A stretch of 6,305 nucleotides of DNA from Oscillospiraceae bacterium. GTDB taxonomy: Bacteria; Bacillota; Clostridia; Oscillospirales; Ruminococcaceae. The DNA is taken from the NCBI GenBank assembly GCA_017472375.1, contig JAFUQL010000093.1, positions 1 to 6,305 on the forward strand, in the 5' to 3' direction. Positions 4,652-6,305 of this stretch are shown here, in pieces; positions within the stretch are counted from its first letter, which is position 1, and every line of letters begins with the position of its first letter. The notes under the pieces were generated by a model. That model was not told the DNA's origin. It did not search any database and worked only from the letters and a program-made list of their open reading frames with translations. A program made the translations under genes and the position numbers.

Positions 4652-5463
4652 AGGACATCACCATCGGCCAGCACTTTCCGGGGGACTCGGTGGTCCACAC
4701 CCTCGACCCCCGCATCAAGCTGCTGGTGACCATGCTGTACATCGTGGTGCTGTTTATGGCCTCCAACCCGCTGGGCATCGCCCTGAGCCTTGCGATGCTG
4801 GCGGCCCTGTACGCCGCGGCCAAGATCCCGCCCCGGCTCATCACCAGGAGCCTCAAGCCCATCCTGCCGGTGATCGCCTTCACCGCGGTGCTGAACCTGT
4901 TCTTCATCACCGGCGCGGGCGAGCCGCTGTTTGAGCTGTTCTTTTTAAAAATTTACCGCGAAGGCGTGGAATACGCCGCGCTGATGGCGGTGCGCGTCAT
5001 CGCCCTGATCGCGGGCACCAGCCTGCTCACCTACACCACCAGCCCGCTGGTGCTCACCGACGCCATCGAGCGGGTGCTCTCGCCGCTGGGCAGGCTGCAT
5101 CTGCCGGTGCACGAGCTGGCCATGATGATGACCATCGCCCTGCGGTTCATCCCCACCCTCATCGAGGAGACCGACAAGATCATGAACGCCCAGAAGGCCC
5201 GCGGCGCCCTGCTGGACAGCGGCACCCTCACTGAGCGGGTGCAGGCACTGGTGCCGGTGCTGATCCCGCTGTTCATCTCGGCCTTTCGCCGGGCGGACGA
5301 GCTGGCCATGGCCATGGAGTGCCGGTGCTACCGGGGCGGCGAGGGCCGCACCCGCCTGAAGGTGCTGAAGTGCGGCACCAGGGACTGGCTGTGCCTGGCC
5401 GTGTGCCTGGCCGCCTTTGCGCTGATCCTGTCCACCCGGGCCCTGTGGCAGGTGGCGGCATGA
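4645..5463 (+). CDS. ecfT: Energy-coupling factor transporter transmembrane protein EcfT
   Basis: The 272-residue integral membrane protein couples ATP hydrolysis by EcfA1/EcfA2 to movement of the S component. Hydrophobic stretches suitable for membrane spans lie at about 25-40, 43-59, 69-90, 112-130, 200-213 and 248-266. The N-terminal HTLDPRIKLL (18-27) is characteristic. The cytoplasmic coupling region holds the first conserved motif ALRFIPTLIEE...AQKARGA (Ala185-Arg186-Gly187). The second motif, normally AMEARG/C, reads AMECRCYRGG (223-232), keeping the central Arg227 but with cysteines on both sides. The start overlaps ecfA2 by seven bases, and the stop overlaps the truA start as ATGA, so expression is probably coupled on both sides. 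A short AT-rich patch (4942-4954) contains an in-frame U UUA AAA heptamer and the rare leucine codon TTA. No S component follows, which fits a group II module shared by several S proteins encoded elsewhere. Confidence 0.93.
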   Translation: MLKDITIGQHFPGDSVVHTLDPRIKLLVTMLYIVVLFMASNPLGIALSLAMLAALYAAAKIPPRLITRSLKPILPVIAFTAVLNLFFITGAGEPLFELFFLKIYREGVEYAALMAVRVIALIAGTSLLTYTTSPLVLTDAIERVLSPLGRLHLPVHELAMMMTIALRFIPTLIEETDKIMNAQKARGALLDSGTLTERVQALVPVLIPLFISAFRRADELAMAMECRCYRGGEGRTRLKVLKCGTRDWLCLAVCLAAFALILSTRALWQVAA

Positions 5464-6209
5464 ACTTTTTGTGTGTGATCGCCTACAAAGGCACGAATTA
5501 TTGCGGATTTCAGGTGCAGAAGAACGGGCTGTCCGTCTGCGAGGTGTTCCAGGATGCGCTGGAAGCGGTGCTGGGCGAGCGCCCGGACGTGAAGGGCTGC
5601 AGCCGCACCGACGCGGGGGTACACGCCGCGGGCTTCTGCCTGAATTTCCATTCCGACACCCGCATCCCTCCGGAGAAACTGCCGCTGGCCCTGAACAGCC
5701 GCCTGCCGGAGGACGTGCGGGTGCTGTCGGCGCGGGTGGTGGACGAGGCGTTCCACGCCCGCTACTCCGCCCACGCCAAGACCTACCGCTACCACATCCT
5801 GAACAGCCAGATCGACAGCGCCTTCGGCCGGGACTACTACTACCGCGCCCCGGGCCCGCTGGACGTGGCGGCCATGGATGCGGCGGCGAAAGAGTTCGTG
5901 GGAACGCATGATTTTATGGCGCTGTGCAGCGCCGGCAGCGAGATCGCGGCCCGGGGCGACACGGTGCGCACCATCACCGACTGCGGCGTTCGGCGCGAAG
6001 GGGAGTACGTCATCGTGACGGTGACGGCGGACGGCTACCTGTACAACATGGTGCGCATTCTGGCGGGCACCCTGCTGGAAGCGGGCCAGGGCCGCCGGGA
6101 TGCGCAGAGCATCGCGCCCCTGCTGGCCGGTCGCGCCCGCACCGCCGCCGGCCCCACCCTGCCCGCAAAGGGGCTGTTCCTCTGGCGGGTGGACTACCCG
6201 GAGGGGTGA
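5460..6209 (+). CDS. truA: tRNA pseudouridine(38-40) synthase TruA
   Basis: The 249-residue enzyme isomerises uridines 38, 39 and 40 in the anticodon stem-loop of many tRNAs (EC 5.4.99.12). The catalytic aspartate is Asp51 in SRTDAGVHA (48-56). Other TruA landmarks are the N-terminal AYKGTNYCGFQ (8-18), FHARYSAHAKTYRYHI (98-113), THDFMALCSAGS (149-160) and the C-terminal YLYNMVRILAGTL (193-205). The length is normal. The frame is open further upstream, but the protein should begin MNFLCVIAYKGT at ATG 5460, which overlaps the ecfT stop (ATGA, 5460-5463), with AGGTGG (5450-5455) four bases before it. The ecfA1-ecfA2-ecfT-truA order is a conserved Firmicutes arrangement, usually beside ribosomal protein genes that are not seen here. 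Confidence 0.96.
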   Translation: MNFLCVIAYKGTNYCGFQVQKNGLSVCEVFQDALEAVLGERPDVKGCSRTDAGVHAAGFCLNFHSDTRIPPEKLPLALNSRLPEDVRVLSARVVDEAFHARYSAHAKTYRYHILNSQIDSAFGRDYYYRAPGPLDVAAMDAAAKEFVGTHDFMALCSAGSEIAARGDTVRTITDCGVRREGEYVIVTVTADGYLYNMVRILAGTLLEAGQGRRDAQSIAPLLAGRARTAAGPTLPAKGLFLWRVDYPEG

Positions 6210-6212
6210 GGG

Positions 6213-6292
6213 GCTGAAGGCTTCAGCGCGGCGGTTTTGACCTTGTTTTTGCCGTAACATCGCGGGAAATGCAGCAACCAATACCGCCGCGC
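6213..6292. repeat. Inverted repeat and small palindrome downstream of truA
   Basis: A near-perfect palindrome GCTGAAG-G-CTTCAGC (6213-6227) follows four bases after the truA stop. Overlapping it, GCGCGGCGGT (6226-6235) is matched exactly in inverted orientation at 6283-6292, with a partly paired extension inward (6237-6239 with 6279-6281) and an interior of about 40 bases. T-rich pieces TTTT (6235-6238) and TTTTT (6246-6250) lie between, but no stem-plus-T-tract of canonical terminator form is present. It may be a transcript-end structure or the left part of another intergenic repeat cut by the window edge. Confidence 0.45.
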
Positions 6293-6305
6293 AAATAAAG
6301 GCTTC

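Noticed and set aside
5319..5459. Longer truA start at ATG 5319
   Set aside because: The upstream part lies within ecfT in another frame and reads as low-complexity Pro/Gly/Arg sequence; TruA proteins begin at the 5460 start, which has a Shine-Dalgarno and an ATGA overlap.
4944..5463. A -1 frameshift in ecfT producing an EcfT-TruA fusion, since truA is in the -1 frame
   Set aside because: The -1 frame meets a TGA at 5232-5234 before reaching truA, so no fusion can form from the 4944-4950 heptamer.
2845..6305. A substrate-binding S component of the ECF transporter in the window
   Set aside because: No further small membrane protein is encoded on either strand; the module looks like a shared group II type.

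Overview
The window comes from a GC-rich Gram-positive gut-type anaerobe, most likely a Faecalibacterium-like member of the Oscillospiraceae/Ruminococcaceae. This is an inference from three things: strong GC-ending codon preference (CTG, GCC, CGC), the EcfA1-EcfA2-EcfT-TruA gene order typical of Firmicutes, and a pair of palindromic intergenic repeats of a style I associate with Faecalibacterium genomes. No search was possible, so genus is tentative.

Layout: bases 2-121 hold the C-terminal end of a DUF559-type (restriction-endonuclease-fold) protein. Bases 122-568 are a long intergenic region. It carries two facing copies of a degenerate palindromic repeat, a near-consensus promoter whose -35 box straddles the end of the second repeat, a second TATAAT box with flanking dyads, and a structured leader that contains a textbook intrinsic terminator on the minus strand. 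From 569 to 6209 six genes run in one direction with short gaps or overlaps: glmM (569-1918), a class I SAM-dependent methyltransferase of the RlmI/RlmK-like type (1958-2824), ecfA1 (2845-3684), ecfA2 (3776-4651), ecfT (4645-5463) and truA (5460-6209). The last 96 bases hold an inverted repeat and no gene.

How the genes work together: EcfA1, EcfA2 and EcfT form the shared energizing module of group II energy-coupling-factor transporters, which powers uptake of vitamins and other micronutrients once joined to a substrate-binding S component encoded elsewhere. TruA modifies tRNA positions 38-40, the methyltransferase probably modifies rRNA or another nucleic acid, and GlmM makes glucosamine-1-phosphate for cell-wall precursors. 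They look like a housekeeping operon of cell wall, RNA modification and micronutrient uptake rather than one pathway. The main break in the operon is a 91-base gap between ecfA1 and ecfA2 containing a hairpin and a 57-base G-free, A/C-rich tract.

I see no evidence of a wholly new system. The most interesting points are regulatory: a promoter apparently completed by a repeat border, mutually exclusive hairpins in the glmM leader, the G-free spacer inside the ECF module, and an in-frame U UUA AAA slippery heptamer with a correctly spaced hairpin in ecfT.
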